From the NCBI GenBank assembly GCA_938073895.1, contig CALJFB010000047.1, forward strand, positions 1-41,443: 41,443 nucleotides of DNA. Direction: 5' to 3'. The notes below the pieces were generated by a model. The model was not told the DNA's origin. It worked only from the letters and a program-made list of their open reading frames with translations, and ran no database searches. Position 1 is the stretch's first letter; every line of letters begins with the position of its first letter. Origin of the DNA: an uncultured Flavobacteriaceae bacterium. Lineage in GTDB: Bacteria > Bacteroidota > Bacteroidia > Flavobacteriales > Flavobacteriaceae. The position numbers were made by a program, and so were the translations under genes. Positions 11,668 through 21,823 of the stretch are shown here, piece after piece.

Positions 11668-11925
11668 TTACTTCGCTCTTTCAATTATTTCAACTAATCT
11701 CCAACATTTAGATTTACTTAAAGGTCTTGTTTCCATGATCTTTACAGTATCTCCAATATTACAATCGTTTGTTTCGTCGTGTGCGACATATTTCTTAGTC
11801 TTTAACACGAACTTACCGTACATTGGGTGTTTTACTTTTTTCACTTCAGCAACCACAATTGATTTCTGCATTTTGTTACTTGTAACAACACCAACACGTT
11901 CTTTTCTTAAATTTCTTTTTTCCAT
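11668..11925 (-). CDS. rpsQ: 30S ribosomal protein S17
   Basis: Primary 16S rRNA binding protein with an OB fold. The 85-residue sequence shows [40 protein letters not shown] and [20 protein letters not shown]. It lies between rpmC and rplN as usual. Confidence 0.97.
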   Translation of the reverse strand: MEKRNLRKERVGVVTSNKMQKSIVVAEVKKVKHPMYGKFVLKTKKYVAHDETNDCNIGDTVKIMETRPLSKSKCWRLVEIIERAK

Positions 11926-11937
11926 CTTTAGGCAGAA

Positions 11938-12129
11938 TTATTGTAAATCTCTTTTAGTCAATTCAGTTGCAATTTTTGCAACAGCACGTCTTATTTGACG
12001 TAATTGGATTGGGTTATCTAAAGGAGAAATAGCATGAGCCATTTTTAAATCTGAATAACTCTTTTTTGTTTCACCAAGTTTCTCTTGTAACTCAGCTACA
12101 GATAATTCTTTAATCTCTGATTGTTTCAT
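11938..12129 (-). CDS. rpmC: 50S ribosomal protein L29
   Basis: Small helical protein beside the exit tunnel, part of the docking site for trigger factor and SRP. The 63-residue chain MKQSEIKELSVAELQEKLGE followed by LKMAHAISPLDNPIQLRQIR is typical L29. The gap to rplP is 13 bp. Confidence 0.95.
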   Translation of the reverse strand: MKQSEIKELSVAELQEKLGETKKSYSDLKMAHAISPLDNPIQLRQIRRAVAKIATELTKRDLQ

Positions 12130-12142
12130 GATATTAAATAAA

Positions 12143-12562
12143 TTATGCTTGATAATCTCTAGCGATTACAAACTTAGTTTTTACTGGTAATTTTTGAGCG
12201 GCTAAACGTAATGCTTCTTTAGCAACGTCTAAAGGCACTCCTCCAACTTCAAAAAGGATTCTTCCTGGCTTAACAACAGCAGCCCAATATTCAACAGCAC
12301 CTTTACCTTTACCCATACGTACTTCAAGAGGTTTCTTTGTAATAGGCTTATCTGGAAATATTTTTATCCAAAGTTGACCTTCTCTTTTCATATGACGAGT
12401 GGCAGCAATACGTGCAGCTTCAATTTGACGTGATGTTAAGAAATTAGAATCTAATGATTTTATTCCAAAAGTTCCGTTTGAAAGTAAGTGACCTCTACCA
12501 GAGTTCCCTTTCATACGGCCCTTTTGCATTTTTCTAAATTTTGTTCTTTTAGGCTGTAACAT
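12143..12562 (-). CDS. rplP: 50S ribosomal protein L16
   Basis: Large-subunit protein close to the A site and peptidyl-transferase centre. The 139-residue sequence contains [40 protein letters not shown]-type segments, [20 protein letters not shown] and the C-terminal [19 protein letters not shown]. The neighbours rpsC and rpmC are standard. Confidence 0.97.
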   Translation of the reverse strand: MLQPKRTKFRKMQKGRMKGNSGRGHLLSNGTFGIKSLDSNFLTSRQIEAARIAATRHMKREGQLWIKIFPDKPITKKPLEVRMGKGKGAVEYWAAVVKPGRILFEVGGVPLDVAKEALRLAAQKLPVKTKFVIARDYQA

Positions 12563-12582
12563 TTGTTCTTTTCTTTAAAAAA

Positions 12583-13302
12583 TTACTTTCTACGACGTGG
12601 TTGTGGTTTTCCACCTTGACGTCCACCTTTTCCTTGTTTCTTAGTAGATAAACCTACAAGTGGAGAAAGATCTCTTTTACCATATACTTCACCTTTCATG
12701 ATCCATACTTTAACACCTAATCTACCATAAGTAGTATGTGCTTCAACTAAAGCATAATCAATATCGGCTCTAAAAGTAGATAAAGGAATACGTCCTTCTT
12801 TGTAGTGTTCAGAACGTGCCATTTCAGCTCCGTTTAAACGACCAGAAATCTGGATTTTAATTCCTTCAGCATTCATACGCATAGTTGCAGCAATAGCCAT
12901 CTTAATTGCACGTCTGTAAGAAATTCTGTTTTCAATTTGACGAGCAATGCTAGTTCCTACTAAAAACGCATCTAATTCAGGTCTTTTTATTTCAAAAATA
13001 TTGATCTGAACTTCTTTACCTGTAATTTTTTTAAGCTCTTCTTTTAACTTGTCTACCTCTTGTCCACCTTTACCGATAATAATACCAGGTCTAGCAGTAG
13101 TGATAGTAACGGTTACAAGTTTAAGTGTTCGCTCTATTATTACACGTGACACACTAGCTTTAGATAAACGCGCGTGAACGTATTTTCTAATCTTATCGTC
13201 TTCGGCAAGTTTATCACCATAATCATTTCCACCATACCAGTTAGATTCCCATCCTCTGATAATTCCTAAACGATTTCCGATTGGATTTGTTTTTTGTCCC
13301 AT
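12583..13302 (-). CDS. rpsC: 30S ribosomal protein S3
   Basis: Small-subunit head protein at the mRNA entry tunnel. The 239-residue chain has a type-2 KH domain with GXXG-type loop ([20 protein letters not shown]) and the S3 C-terminal domain ([40 protein letters not shown]). It ends in a basic Gly/Gln/Arg-rich tail ([15 protein letters not shown]). It starts 8 bp after rplV. Confidence 0.97.
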   Translation of the reverse strand: MGQKTNPIGNRLGIIRGWESNWYGGNDYGDKLAEDDKIRKYVHARLSKASVSRVIIERTLKLVTVTITTARPGIIIGKGGQEVDKLKEELKKITGKEVQINIFEIKRPELDAFLVGTSIARQIENRISYRRAIKMAIAATMRMNAEGIKIQISGRLNGAEMARSEHYKEGRIPLSTFRADIDYALVEAHTTYGRLGVKVWIMKGEVYGKRDLSPLVGLSTKKQGKGGRQGGKPQPRRRK

Positions 13303-13310
13303 ATCTCTAT

Positions 13311-13718
13311 CTAGCTTTGTGTTTTGTTATTAGCTCCAACTACGATTGTTACGTGGTTTGAACGTTTTCTTATTCTATGTGCACGACCTTGAGGAGCTGG
13401 ACGTAATCTTTTTAACATTGCGCCTCCATCTACTCTAATCTCTTGTACAAATAATTCAGCTTCTTCTACATCCGCTTCCTCATTTTTAGCTTGCCAGTTA
13501 GCAACCGCAGATAACAATAATGTCTCTAAACGGTTAGATGCTTCCTTAGAACTAAACTTTAAAATATTAAGCGCTTTTTCTACCTTTTCACCTCTTACTA
13601 AATCGGCTACTAAACGCATTTTTCTCGGTGACGTAGGACAGTTATTAAGTTTAGCGAAAGCAATAGTCTTATTGCGTTCCTTAATAGCGTCTGCCATTTG
13701 TTTTTTACGACTTCCCAT
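13311..13718 (-). CDS. rplV: 50S ribosomal protein L22
   Basis: Exit-tunnel protein whose beta-hairpin lines the tunnel. The core [20 protein letters not shown] and the hairpin tip region [20 protein letters not shown] are intact, with C-terminal [10 protein letters not shown]. Length is 135 residues with a short N-terminal basic extension ([18 protein letters not shown]) common in flavobacteria. It is 6 bp from rpsS. Confidence 0.97.
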   Translation of the reverse strand: MGSRKKQMADAIKERNKTIAFAKLNNCPTSPRKMRLVADLVRGEKVEKALNILKFSSKEASNRLETLLLSAVANWQAKNEEADVEEAELFVQEIRVDGGAMLKRLRPAPQGRAHRIRKRSNHVTIVVGANNKTQS

Positions 13719-13724
13719 AGCTTA

Positions 13725-14003
13725 TTATTTTTTTCCTTTATTTTTTGCACCAATATGACCTCTAAAAGATCTTGTTGGTGAAAATTCTCCTAATTTATGA
13801 CCAACCATGTTTTCAGTTACATAAACAGGTACGAATTGACGTCCGTTGTGTACTGCAATAGTTTGTCCTACAAAGTCAGGTGTTATCATTGAAGCTCTAG
13901 ACCATGTTTTTATAACAGTCTTCTTATTAGCTTCAACATTAGCAGCAACTTTTTTCTCTAATTTATAATGAACGTAAGGTCCTTTTTTTAATGATCTTGC
14001 CAT
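13725..14003 (-). CDS. rpsS: 30S ribosomal protein S19
   Basis: Small-subunit head protein that contacts S13 and tRNA. The 92-residue sequence begins [19 protein letters not shown] and has the signature [20 protein letters not shown] followed by [19 protein letters not shown]. It follows rplB by 6 bp. Confidence 0.97.
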   Translation of the reverse strand: MARSLKKGPYVHYKLEKKVAANVEANKKTVIKTWSRASMITPDFVGQTIAVHNGRQFVPVYVTENMVGHKLGEFSPTRSFRGHIGAKNKGKK

Positions 14004-14009
14004 GTCTTA

Positions 14010-14834
14010 TTATTTCTTTCTACGTTCTACAATGTACTTATTACTTGCTTTAGTCTTAGAACGAGTTCTAAATCCTTTAGCAGGTATACCGTTTCTTGAA
14101 CGAGGATGTCCTCCAGAAGACTTACCTTCTCCACCTCCCATTGGGTGATCGACAGGGTTCATTACTACTGGTCTAGTTCTTGGACGACGTCCTAACCAAC
14201 GAGATCTACCAGCTTTACCTGAAACAAGTAGCTGATGATCTGAATTAGATACTGCACCAATAGTAGCTCTACAAGTAATTAAGATTAATCTAGTTTCACC
14301 AGATGGTAACTTAATAGTAGCAAACTTACCATCACGAGCCATTAATTGTGCAAAGGCACCAGCACTACGCGCCATAACAGCACCTTGTCCTGGACGTAAT
14401 TCCACACATGAAATAATAGTTCCTAAAGGAATATTAGCTAATGACATTGTGTTTCCAATTTCTGGAGCTACACTATCACCTGAGACTAAAGTTTGTCCAA
14501 CTTGTAAACCATTTTGTGCAATTACGTATGTCTTTTCGCCATCTTGGTAATTTAACAACGCAATAAATGCGGTTCTGTTTGGATCGTATTGTATAGATGC
14601 AACTTCTGCAGGGATACCATCTTTGGTTCTCTTGAAGTCCATAATACGATAACGACGCTTATGACCACCACCTTTGTAGCGCATTGTCATGCGTCCTTGA
14701 CTGTTTCTACCACCTGAACGTTTTTTCGGAGCTAATAAACTCTTCTCCGGCTTATCAGTTGTAATGGCGTCAAAGCCGTTTACAACTCTAAATCGCTGTC
14801 CTGGTGTGACTGGTTTTAATTTTCTTACTGACAT
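14010..14834 (-). CDS. rplB: 50S ribosomal protein L2
   Basis: Essential large-subunit protein for subunit association and the peptidyl-transferase centre. The 274-residue length is standard. The conserved C-terminal loop [20 protein letters not shown], which includes the His close to the active centre, is intact. The N-terminal OB fold ([20 protein letters not shown]) and SH3-like domain are recognisable. It sits 14 bp after rplW. Confidence 0.98.
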   Translation of the reverse strand: MSVRKLKPVTPGQRFRVVNGFDAITTDKPEKSLLAPKKRSGGRNSQGRMTMRYKGGGHKRRYRIMDFKRTKDGIPAEVASIQYDPNRTAFIALLNYQDGEKTYVIAQNGLQVGQTLVSGDSVAPEIGNTMSLANIPLGTIISCVELRPGQGAVMARSAGAFAQLMARDGKFATIKLPSGETRLILITCRATIGAVSNSDHQLLVSGKAGRSRWLGRRPRTRPVVMNPVDHPMGGGEGKSSGGHPRSRNGIPAKGFRTRSKTKASNKYIVERRKK

Positions 14835-14848
14835 TTGTTTTTTTAAAA

Positions 14849-15139
14849 TTACATGTTAGTGTATAAATCAATCGATTCACCTTCCGCCAATTGTACAATT
14901 GCTTTTTTAAGAGCATTTGTTTTACCATGTTGAATACCAGTTTTTGTAAACTTAGTTTTTCTATTTGGACGGACATTTATAGTACGAACTTTTTCAACAG
15001 AAACGCCATAAGCAGCTTCCACTGCTTTTTTAATTTCTACCTTGTTCGCCTTTGTTTTCACGAAGAAGCTGAAACAGTTGTTTAATTCACTGTTTGCTGT
15101 TGCTTTTTCTGTGATAATAGGTTTAATTAAGATACTCAT
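14849..15139 (-). CDS. rplW: 50S ribosomal protein L23
   Basis: Exit-tunnel rim protein that docks trigger factor and SRP. The 96-residue chain shows [40 protein letters not shown] and the [14 protein letters not shown] loop. It lies 7 bp after rplD. Confidence 0.96.
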   Translation of the reverse strand: MSILIKPIITEKATANSELNNCFSFFVKTKANKVEIKKAVEAAYGVSVEKVRTINVRPNRKTKFTKTGIQHGKTNALKKAIVQLAEGESIDLYTNM

Positions 15140-15146
15140 CGCTTTC

Positions 15147-15776
15147 TTATTTACTTAAATTCGTTACAATTTCTTCTAAAGAACTCTCTAAAAGAACAAC
15201 TTGTTTTGCTTTCATAATTTTATAAGTACTTAATTCTGAATTAATTACAACATCAGAACCTTGTAAATTACGAGAAGACAAATATACATTTTTATTTGAA
15301 GCACCCAAGACAAATAGAGACTTTTTGTTCTGTAAGTCTAAGGCATTCAGTACGGCAGCAAAATTTTTAGTTTTAGGAGAATCAAAATTGAAGTCTTCTA
15401 AAACTACTATTGAATTTTCTTTTGCTTTAATACTAAAGGCAGATTTACGAGCTAATCTCTTTAGTTGCTTGTTTAACTTAAAAGCATAGTTTCTAGGTCT
15501 TGGTCCGAACATACGTCCACCACCTCTAAAAACTCCAGACTTAATACTACCCGCACGAGCAGTACCAGTTCCTTTTTGCTTTTTAATCTTACGCGTACTA
15601 CCAACGATTTCAGCTCTTTCTTTAGACTTGTGTGTACCTTGTCTTTGATTTGCTAAATATTGCTTTACGTCTAAGTAGACAGCGTGATTATTTGGTTCAA
15701 TTCCGAATACAGTACTAGAAAGGTCTACCTTTCTACCTGTTTCTTTTCCGTTAATATCTAAAACTGCTACTTCCAT
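15147..15776 (-). CDS. rplD: 50S ribosomal protein L4
   Basis: Large-subunit tunnel protein. In E. coli L4 also represses its own operon by transcription attenuation and translation control. The 209-residue sequence has the tunnel loop ([40 protein letters not shown]) and the C-terminal Rossmann-like part. Its ATG overlaps the rplC stop by one base (TAATG). The terminator hairpin 5' of rplC is a possible target for L4 feedback here, which is inference. Confidence 0.97.
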   Translation of the reverse strand: MEVAVLDINGKETGRKVDLSSTVFGIEPNNHAVYLDVKQYLANQRQGTHKSKERAEIVGSTRKIKKQKGTGTARAGSIKSGVFRGGGRMFGPRPRNYAFKLNKQLKRLARKSAFSIKAKENSIVVLEDFNFDSPKTKNFAAVLNALDLQNKKSLFVLGASNKNVYLSSRNLQGSDVVINSELSTYKIMKAKQVVLLESSLEEIVTNLSK

Positions 15777-16393
15777 TATTTCTTAATGATTACGTAAGCG
15801 TTTTTATGACCAGGAACACATCCTTTAACCACAAGTAAATTCTTATCAGAAACTACTTTTAACACTTTTAAATTTTGAACTTTTACTGTGTCTCCACCCA
15901 TTCTTCCTGCCATTTTCATTCCTTTGAAAACTCTTGCAGGATAAGATGCCGCACCAATAGAACCTGGCGCTCTTAAACGATTGTGTTGACCGTGAGTAGC
16001 TTGACCTACACCACCGAATCCATGACGTTTTACAACCCCTTGAAATCCTTTTCCTTTTGAAGTACCTGCAACATCAACAAATTCACCTTCAGTGAAGTGT
16101 TGTACTGTTAACGTATCTCCTAATTTGTACTCCTCATCAAAACCTTGAAACTCAACTAGTTTTCTCTTAACAGACGTACCCGCTTTTTTAGCGTGACCTA
16201 AGTCAGCTTTTGTAGCGCTTTTCTCAGTCCTGTCATCGAAACCTAATTGAAGTGCAGAATAACCATCTACTTCTTCAGTTCTGACTTGGGTAACAACGCA
16301 TGGTCCAGCTTCGATTACTGTACATGGAATGTTTTTTCCATTTTCATCGAAGATGCTGGTCATACCGATTTTTTTTCCAATTAACCCAGACAT
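15776..16393 (-). CDS. rplC: 50S ribosomal protein L3
   Basis: Early-assembly large-subunit protein that reaches the peptidyl-transferase centre. The 205-residue chain contains [20 protein letters not shown] and the loop [20 protein letters not shown] with [20 protein letters not shown], then [20 protein letters not shown]. It is separated from rpsJ by 118 bp that holds a strong intrinsic terminator, the largest break between rpsL and rpsK. Confidence 0.97.
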   Translation of the reverse strand: MSGLIGKKIGMTSIFDENGKNIPCTVIEAGPCVVTQVRTEEVDGYSALQLGFDDRTEKSATKADLGHAKKAGTSVKRKLVEFQGFDEEYKLGDTLTVQHFTEGEFVDVAGTSKGKGFQGVVKRHGFGGVGQATHGQHNRLRAPGSIGAASYPARVFKGMKMAGRMGGDTVKVQNLKVLKVVSDKNLLVVKGCVPGHKNAYVIIKK

Positions 16394-16420
16394 AATTATT
16401 ATTTATTTATTATTAATATT

Positions 16421-16456
16421 AAAAAAAACAAGGCTGAAAAATACGTTTCAGCCTTG
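16421..16456 (-). terminator. Strong intrinsic terminator / candidate attenuator between rpsJ and rplC
   Basis: An 11-bp perfect stem (CAAGGCTGAAA at 16429-16439 with 16446-16456) has a 6-nt loop. On the minus strand it is followed by eight T (16428-16421). It lies about 55 bp after the rpsJ stop and 28 bp before the rplC start. I found no TAnnTTTG promoter between the hairpin and rplC, so rplC and everything after it would depend on read-through. That makes regulated attenuation the natural hypothesis. Confidence 0.85.
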
Positions 16457-16511
16457 AATTGTATTTAACCGTTTTTCCCTTGCACGCAGCTCAGGACATG
16501 TTGTGTATTAC

Positions 16512-16817
16512 TTAAACTTTAATTTCAACTTCTACTCCACTTGGTAATTCAAGTTTCATTAAAGCATCAATTGTTTTAGAAGATGATGAGTAAATATCTA
16601 ATAAACGCTTATAAGAGCTTAATTGAAATTGTTCTCTAGACTTCTTGTTTACGTGAGGTGAACGTAATACTGTAAAAATTTTCTTGTGAGTTGGTAATGG
16701 AATTGGTCCCGTTACTACTGCACCTGTAGCTTTTACTGTTTTTACAATCTTATCAGCAGACTTGTCTACTAAGCTATGATCGTAAGACTTTAATTTAATT
16801 CTTATTTTTTGACTCAT
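16512..16817 (-). CDS. rpsJ: 30S ribosomal protein S10
   Basis: Small-subunit protein and, as NusE, a transcription antitermination factor. The 101-residue sequence begins [20 protein letters not shown] and has [40 protein letters not shown] and the C-terminal [11 protein letters not shown]. It follows fusA by 11 bp with no tuf between them and is followed by a terminator, so S10 may be made in excess over the downstream proteins. Confidence 0.97.
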   Translation of the reverse strand: MSQKIRIKLKSYDHSLVDKSADKIVKTVKATGAVVTGPIPLPTHKKIFTVLRSPHVNKKSREQFQLSSYKRLLDIYSSSSKTIDALMKLELPSGVEVEIKV

Positions 16818-16828
16818 GTTCTTAACTT

Positions 16829-18955
16829 TTAAGATTGTTCTCCTTTAGCAGCTTTAATAACCTCTTCAGATACATTTGAAGGAGTTTCAGCATAATGTGA
16901 AAATTCCATTGTAGATGTTGCTCTACCAGAAGATAATGTTCTTAATGTTGTAACATATCCAAACATTTCTGATAATGGTACTGTAGCTTTAACAGTTTTA
17001 GCACCAGCTCTATCTCCCATATCACTTACTTGACCACGACGACGATTTAAGTCACCTACAATATCACCCATATTTTCTTCAGGAGTAATAACTTCAAGTT
17101 TCATAATAGGCTCCATGATTACAGCTTTGGCAGCTTTAGCACAGTTTTTAAAACCTAACTTTGCAGCTAATTCGAAAGATAATTGATCCGAATCAACATC
17201 ATGATAAGATCCATCTCTCAATGTCACTTTCATAGCGTCTACTTCGAAACCGGCTAAAGGACCATTTACCATGGCAGCTTTAAATCCTTTTTCAATAGAA
17301 GGAATAAATTCCTTAGGAACGTTACCACCTTTAATTACAGACTCAAATTGAAGACCAATTTGACCTTCTTCTGCAGGTTCAACAGTAAATACAATATCTG
17401 CAAATTTACCTCGACCACCAGATTGTTTCTTGTAAACTTCTCTATGATCTGCAGAAGCAGTAATAGCTTCTTTATATTCAACCTGAGGTTGACCTTGATT
17501 AACTTCTACGTTAAACTCACGCTTTAAACGGTCTACAATTACATCAAGGTGAAGTTCACCCATTCCTGAAATAATAGTTTGTCCTGAAGCATCGTCTGAA
17601 CGTACTGTAAAAGTTGGATCTTCTTCAGCTAATTTAGCTAACCCCATACCTAACTTATCAACATCAGCTTTAGTCTTTGGTTCTACCGCAATTCCAATTA
17701 CAGGATCTGGGAAGTCCATCGATTCTAAAACAATAGGATGTTCTTGAGAGGAAAGTGTATCTCCTGTTTTGATAGATTTAAATCCAACAGCAGCTCCAAT
17801 ATCTCCAGCTTCAATAAAATCAATTGCATTTTGCTTGTTAGCATGCATTTGATAGATACGAGAGATACGTTCTTTTTTACCAGAACGGTTATTTAACACG
17901 TAAGAACCTGCATCTAAACGACCAGAATACGCTCTAAAGAATGCTAAACGTCCTACGAAAGGATCTGTAGCAATCTTAAATGCTAATGCTGCGAAAGGTT
18001 CCTTAACATCTGGCTTACGTAAAATTTCGGCACCTGTATCAGGATCTGTTCCAATAATACCATCCTTATCTACCGGTGAAGGTAAATAACGACAAACAGC
18101 ATCTAATAAGAACTGAACACCTTTGTTTTTGAATGCAGAACCACAAATCATAGGTATGATAGCCATATCCATAACAGCAGCTCTTAAAGCAACGTGTACT
18201 TCTTCCTCAGTAATAGAGTCTTCATCTTCCATGAATTTCTCTAAAAGATTCTCGTCGTAACCAGCTACCTCTTCTATTAATAAAGCTCTATACTTACGAG
18301 CTTCTTCTTTCATATCTTCAGGAATCTCAATAACATCAAAAGTTGCTCCTTGAGTTTCATCATGCCATACAATAGCACGGTTTTTTACTAAATCTATGAT
18401 ACCTTTAAAATCTTCTTCGTCACCAATATTTAAAACGATTGGCACCGCGTTAGATTTCAACATATCTTTTACTTGTTGACAAACACCTAAAAAGTCTGAT
18501 CCTTGACGGTCCATTTTGTTAACAAAACCGATTCTTGGCACTTTATAGTTATCTGCAAGTCTCCAGTTAGTTTCAGATTGAGGCTCAACACCATCAACTG
18601 CACTAAATAAAAATACTAAACCATCTAACACACGTAAAGATCTATTTACTTCAACAGTAAAATCTACGTGACCAGGAGTATCAATAATGTTAAAGTGATA
18701 TCCTTTAGTTTCTGGAGTAGGCTCTGCATTTTCTAATGGAAATTTCCAAGTACAAGTTGTAGCAGCAGAAGTAATTGTTATACCTCTTTCTTGCTCTTGC
18801 GCCATCCAGTCCATTGTAGCAGCACCATCATGTACTTCACCAATTTTATGTGAAACACCTGTATAATAAAGAACACGCTCTGTTGTTGTAGTTTTACCTG
18901 CATCAATGTGAGCTGCAATTCCAATATTTCTTGTGTATTTTAAATCTCTAGCCAT
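16829..18955 (-). CDS. fusA: Elongation factor G
   Basis: Translational GTPase for ribosomal translocation and recycling. The 708-residue chain has a P-loop AHIDAGKT (residues 15-22), switch region [20 protein letters not shown] and NKMD motifs. Domain II follows, and the C-terminal half contains [18 protein letters not shown] and [20 protein letters not shown]. It is located 5 bp after rpsG, in the str order, but tuf does not follow. Confidence 0.98.
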   Translation of the reverse strand: MARDLKYTRNIGIAAHIDAGKTTTTERVLYYTGVSHKIGEVHDGAATMDWMAQEQERGITITSAATTCTWKFPLENAEPTPETKGYHFNIIDTPGHVDFTVEVNRSLRVLDGLVFLFSAVDGVEPQSETNWRLADNYKVPRIGFVNKMDRQGSDFLGVCQQVKDMLKSNAVPIVLNIGDEEDFKGIIDLVKNRAIVWHDETQGATFDVIEIPEDMKEEARKYRALLIEEVAGYDENLLEKFMEDEDSITEEEVHVALRAAVMDMAIIPMICGSAFKNKGVQFLLDAVCRYLPSPVDKDGIIGTDPDTGAEILRKPDVKEPFAALAFKIATDPFVGRLAFFRAYSGRLDAGSYVLNNRSGKKERISRIYQMHANKQNAIDFIEAGDIGAAVGFKSIKTGDTLSSQEHPIVLESMDFPDPVIGIAVEPKTKADVDKLGMGLAKLAEEDPTFTVRSDDASGQTIISGMGELHLDVIVDRLKREFNVEVNQGQPQVEYKEAITASADHREVYKKQSGGRGKFADIVFTVEPAEEGQIGLQFESVIKGGNVPKEFIPSIEKGFKAAMVNGPLAGFEVDAMKVTLRDGSYHDVDSDQLSFELAAKLGFKNCAKAAKAVIMEPIMKLEVITPEENMGDIVGDLNRRRGQVSDMGDRAGAKTVKATVPLSEMFGYVTTLRTLSSGRATSTMEFSHYAETPSNVSEEVIKAAKGEQS

Positions 18956-18960
18956 TTCAA

Positions 18961-19437
18961 TTAAAATCTAAAGTGTGAAAATGCTTTGTTCGCTTCAGCC
19001 ATCTTGTGAGTATCAACTCTCTTTTTAACTGCTGCACCTTCTTCTTTAGACGCTGCTAAAACTTCTGATGCTAAACGTTGAGCCATTGACTTCTCGTTAC
19101 GTTTTCTTGAAAAACTAATTAACCACTTCATTGCAGTAGAAATTTTTCTATCTGCACGAATTGGGTTAGGTATTTGGAATGTAGCACCACCTACTCTACG
19201 ACTACGTACTTCTACGTGAGGCATAACGTTAGTTAAAGCTTCTTTCCAGATTTCTAAACCGGTTTTTTCTTCGTCTGTCTTTTTTGATTCTACGATGTCA
19301 ATTGCATCATAAAACACTTTGAAAGCTACCGACTTCTTTCCATCCCACATCATCATATTAACAAAACGAGTTACTAACTGGTCGTTAAAACGAGGATCTG
19401 GTAAAAGCGGTCTTTTTTTCGCTGCTCTTTTTCTCAT
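18961..19437 (-). CDS. rpsG: 30S ribosomal protein S7
   Basis: Primary 16S rRNA binding protein of the small-subunit head and, in E. coli, a repressor of the str operon. The 158-residue sequence begins [20 protein letters not shown] and has [40 protein letters not shown] and a C-terminal [14 protein letters not shown]. It follows rpsL with a 63-bp gap. Confidence 0.97.
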   Translation of the reverse strand: MRKRAAKKRPLLPDPRFNDQLVTRFVNMMMWDGKKSVAFKVFYDAIDIVESKKTDEEKTGLEIWKEALTNVMPHVEVRSRRVGGATFQIPNPIRADRKISTAMKWLISFSRKRNEKSMAQRLASEVLAASKEEGAAVKKRVDTHKMAEANKAFSHFRF

Positions 19438-19500
19438 GTCTTCTTTTTGAGTTTTTAGTTTTTAGTTTAAATCTTTCGACGTCTACTTCTAACTTTAATT

Positions 19501-19875
19501 TTACTTCTTAGGGCGTTTTGCACCGTATTTAGATCTACGTTGTGTTCTTCCTGCGACACCAGCGGTATCTAAGGCTCCACGAACTACGTGATATCTAACT
19601 CCTGGCAAATCTTTTACCCTTCCACCTCTAACCAATACTATCGAGTGCTCTTGTAAATTGTGTCCTTCACCACCGATGTATGCATTTACTTCGTTTCCGT
19701 TTGTTAAACGAACCCTTGCTACCTTACGCATTGCTGAGTTTGGTTTTTTAGGTGTCGTTGTGTAAACACGAGTACACACACCACGTCTTTGTGGACACGA
19801 ATCTAAAGCAGCCGATTTACTCTTCTTGGTTATTTTGGCTCTTCCTTTTCGTACTAATTGTGAAATTGTTGGCAT
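19501..19875 (-). CDS. rpsL: 30S ribosomal protein S12
   Basis: Decoding-centre protein and first gene of the long operon. The 124-residue sequence begins [20 protein letters not shown]. The two loops that carry streptomycin-resistance substitutions in other bacteria read [12 protein letters not shown] and [11 protein letters not shown], so both key lysines are present, as in drug-sensitive strains. A good promoter lies about 45 bp upstream, with a small hairpin at the predicted 5' end of the mRNA. Confidence 0.98.
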   Translation of the reverse strand: MPTISQLVRKGRAKITKKSKSAALDSCPQRRGVCTRVYTTTPKKPNSAMRKVARVRLTNGNEVNAYIGGEGHNLQEHSIVLVRGGRVKDLPGVRYHVVRGALDTAGVAGRTQRRSKYGAKRPKK

Positions 19876-19918
19876 ATTAATAAATATAATTTAACTTATT
19901 CCTCTTCTTAGAGGACTG

Positions 19919-19947
19919 CAAATGTAGTAATTATTTTTTAATTACAA
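19919..19947 (-). promoter_or_regulatory. Promoter of the str-S10-spc operon
   Basis: On the minus strand TTG (19947-19945), an 18-bp spacer and TACATTTG (19926-19919) followed by C match the Bacteroidota consensus exactly, with the same spacing as the rpsD promoter. The expected start site is near 19912-19914, giving a leader of about 40 nt. A 5-bp hairpin (19901-19905 with 19910-19914) would sit at the very 5' end. Confidence 0.8.
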
Positions 19948-20043
19948 CTCTCTAACCCATTAATTTTCAACATCATTCTACAAATACTAAATAATCTGTA
20001 CTAAATAGTAGTATTTTACGTTAATTTACACTAAAAACTGAAC

Positions 20044-21705
20044 GTGCTTAGATTACTATTAACCATTTTTATTTTAACATTGACAAATACATTATGTATA
20101 GCTCAAGAAAAAACACTCATATTAAAATCAATTATACCTAGCGATCAAAAATTTATAGATACAATTTCTAAAAGACTAAACAGAAAAAATGAAATCAATT
20201 ATAAGTCAATAGCTAAAGAATTAAATAAAGAATATTCAAATTTTAATATCATTACAGCAGATACGAATTCGATTCAAAAAAAATATATCATAAATTTAAA
20301 CATCGTAAAATCAATAGATATAATTATAAAAAATAAAGACCTAAAATTTATACCTGATAATATCGACTTAAAAAAAGGAAACAAAATAACATCAAAACTA
20401 AATTACGTAGAAACATTACTTCAAAAAGTATCAAAAAAAATAAAAGAAGATGGTCATGTTTTTTTTGAGGTTAAGCTTAAAGATATAAAAATTAAAGAAT
20501 CAACATACAAATGCATCCTTGATATAACTTTGAATGAAAGAAAAAAAAGAATACTAGATAAAATAATAATTAAAGGCTACGAAAATTTTCCAAGAAAATT
20601 TATTTCAAATTATTTAAAGATAAAAAAAGGTGAACCTATAAATATAGAAAGTTTAAATGAAAAAACATCAAATCTAAAAACCTTAGAATTTGCAAATAGC
20701 AGAAAAACACCTGATTTGCTCTTTAAAAAAGACAGCAGTATTGTTTACCTATATATAGATAAAAAAAACAGAAACAGTTTTGATGGTGTAATTGGTTTTA
20801 ACTCAGACGAAAATGATGGAAAATTAGAATTTACTGGATATCTTAATTTAAACCTGTTAAATAACTTCAACACAGGGGAAAATATTAAATTAAACTACAG
20901 AAGTGACGAAAACAAACAAAGACTGATAAAGCTAAACATTGAAAATCCATTAATATTTAACACTGTGATTAACTCCAAAATGGAAGTTTCTCTATTCACA
21001 AAAGATAGCACATTTACAAATACAAGATTTTCAGAAGAACTAAACACATCAATTGGCAAAAAAAACACTCTAGGAATTGGCTTTCTAAACGAAACTTCTA
21101 AAATCATAAACAGGACAGATAATAACAACCTAAGCGATTACCAAATAAACAATCTGTTTTTAACATACAACTACGTAAATAAAAGATATAAAACATCAAA
21201 TAAAGAAAGCATTTTTAATGTACACATAAAAAACAGCTTTGGTAAAAAACAGATACTCGAAAGAAAATCGAATAGAATAAATATTGAACTTGAAGCCATT
21301 AAATCGATAATTCTAAATAACAGAAACAGCTTGATGATAAGAAACCAAAACAAAAAAATTATCGGGCAACAAGTAACTCAAAACGAACTCTATAGGTTTG
21401 GAGGAATAAATAGCATAAGAGGTTTTGATGAAAATAGCATAGAAGCAGAAACTTTGATAGTCCTAAATTTAGAATATATTTATAGTATCAATAAAAACTT
21501 AAATTTCAATACAGTAACAGATTTTGGTTATTTCGAGAATAAACTCCTCAATCAAAAGGAAAAACTATTTAGTTTAGGACTTGGTTTAAGTACAAAAACC
21601 AAAAGTGGATTACTGAACATAATATTTGCAACAGGTAAATCTGAAAATGAGCAATTAAAATTTTCGAACACAAAAATACACCTCAGTTTAAAAACATTTT
21701 TCTAA
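20044..21705 (+). CDS. Omp85/BamA-superfamily outer-membrane protein, orphan
   Basis: Predicted outer-membrane beta-barrel of 553 residues. It has a Sec signal peptide (about 1-20, ending CIAQ) and a POTRA-like region near residues 175-245 (LDKIIIKGYENFPRKFI, LKIKKGEPINIESLNEK). The C-terminal surface-antigen (D15) barrel has the family signature YRFGGINSIRGFDENSIEAE, and the chain ends LSLKTFF with a terminal Phe, as usual for barrel proteins. It starts with GTG, as no ATG is suitable. It is shorter than BamA and has no TamB, Skp or lipoprotein partner nearby, so it is probably not the main BamA. Its coding strand is markedly A-rich (Lys, Asn and Ile abundant) compared with its neighbours. 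Substrate and role are unknown. Confidence 0.85.
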   Translation: MLRLLLTIFILTLTNTLCIAQEKTLILKSIIPSDQKFIDTISKRLNRKNEINYKSIAKELNKEYSNFNIITADTNSIQKKYIINLNIVKSIDIIIKNKDLKFIPDNIDLKKGNKITSKLNYVETLLQKVSKKIKEDGHVFFEVKLKDIKIKESTYKCILDITLNERKKRILDKIIIKGYENFPRKFISNYLKIKKGEPINIESLNEKTSNLKTLEFANSRKTPDLLFKKDSSIVYLYIDKKNRNSFDGVIGFNSDENDGKLEFTGYLNLNLLNNFNTGENIKLNYRSDENKQRLIKLNIENPLIFNTVINSKMEVSLFTKDSTFTNTRFSEELNTSIGKKNTLGIGFLNETSKIINRTDNNNLSDYQINNLFLTYNYVNKRYKTSNKESIFNVHIKNSFGKKQILERKSNRINIELEAIKSIILNNRNSLMIRNQNKKIIGQQVTQNELYRFGGINSIRGFDENSIEAETLIVLNLEYIYSINKNLNFNTVTDFGYFENKLLNQKEKLFSLGLGLSTKTKSGLLNIIFATGKSENEQLKFSNTKIHLSLKTFF

Positions 21706-21750
21706 GTATTAACAAGGAAAAATGAGAGATATTCAAAAAAAAAGGAAAAT

Positions 21751-21782
21751 TTAACCGTTATTAATTGGTTAATTAACTTTTT
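21751..21782 (+). terminator. Weak candidate terminator after the Omp85 gene
   Basis: A 6-bp stem (TTAACC 21751-21756 with GGTTAA 21767-21772) has a 10-nt loop and is followed within a few bases by a T-rich stretch (21778-21782). It is weak by itself, but it is well placed 45 bp after the stop and upstream of the SusC promoter candidate. Confidence 0.35.
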
Positions 21783-21795
21783 ATTATGATTTTTG
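21765..21795 (+). promoter_or_regulatory. Candidate promoter of the SusC-SusD operon
   Basis: TTG (21765-21767), a 20-bp spacer and GATTTTTG (21788-21795) differ from the Bacteroidota consensus by one base in the -7 box. The predicted start would be about 20 nt before the SusC ATG. Other placements are possible in this AT-rich gap. Confidence 0.4.
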
Positions 21796-21823
21796 ACGTA
21801 GACTAATTCAAATAAAAAATAAA

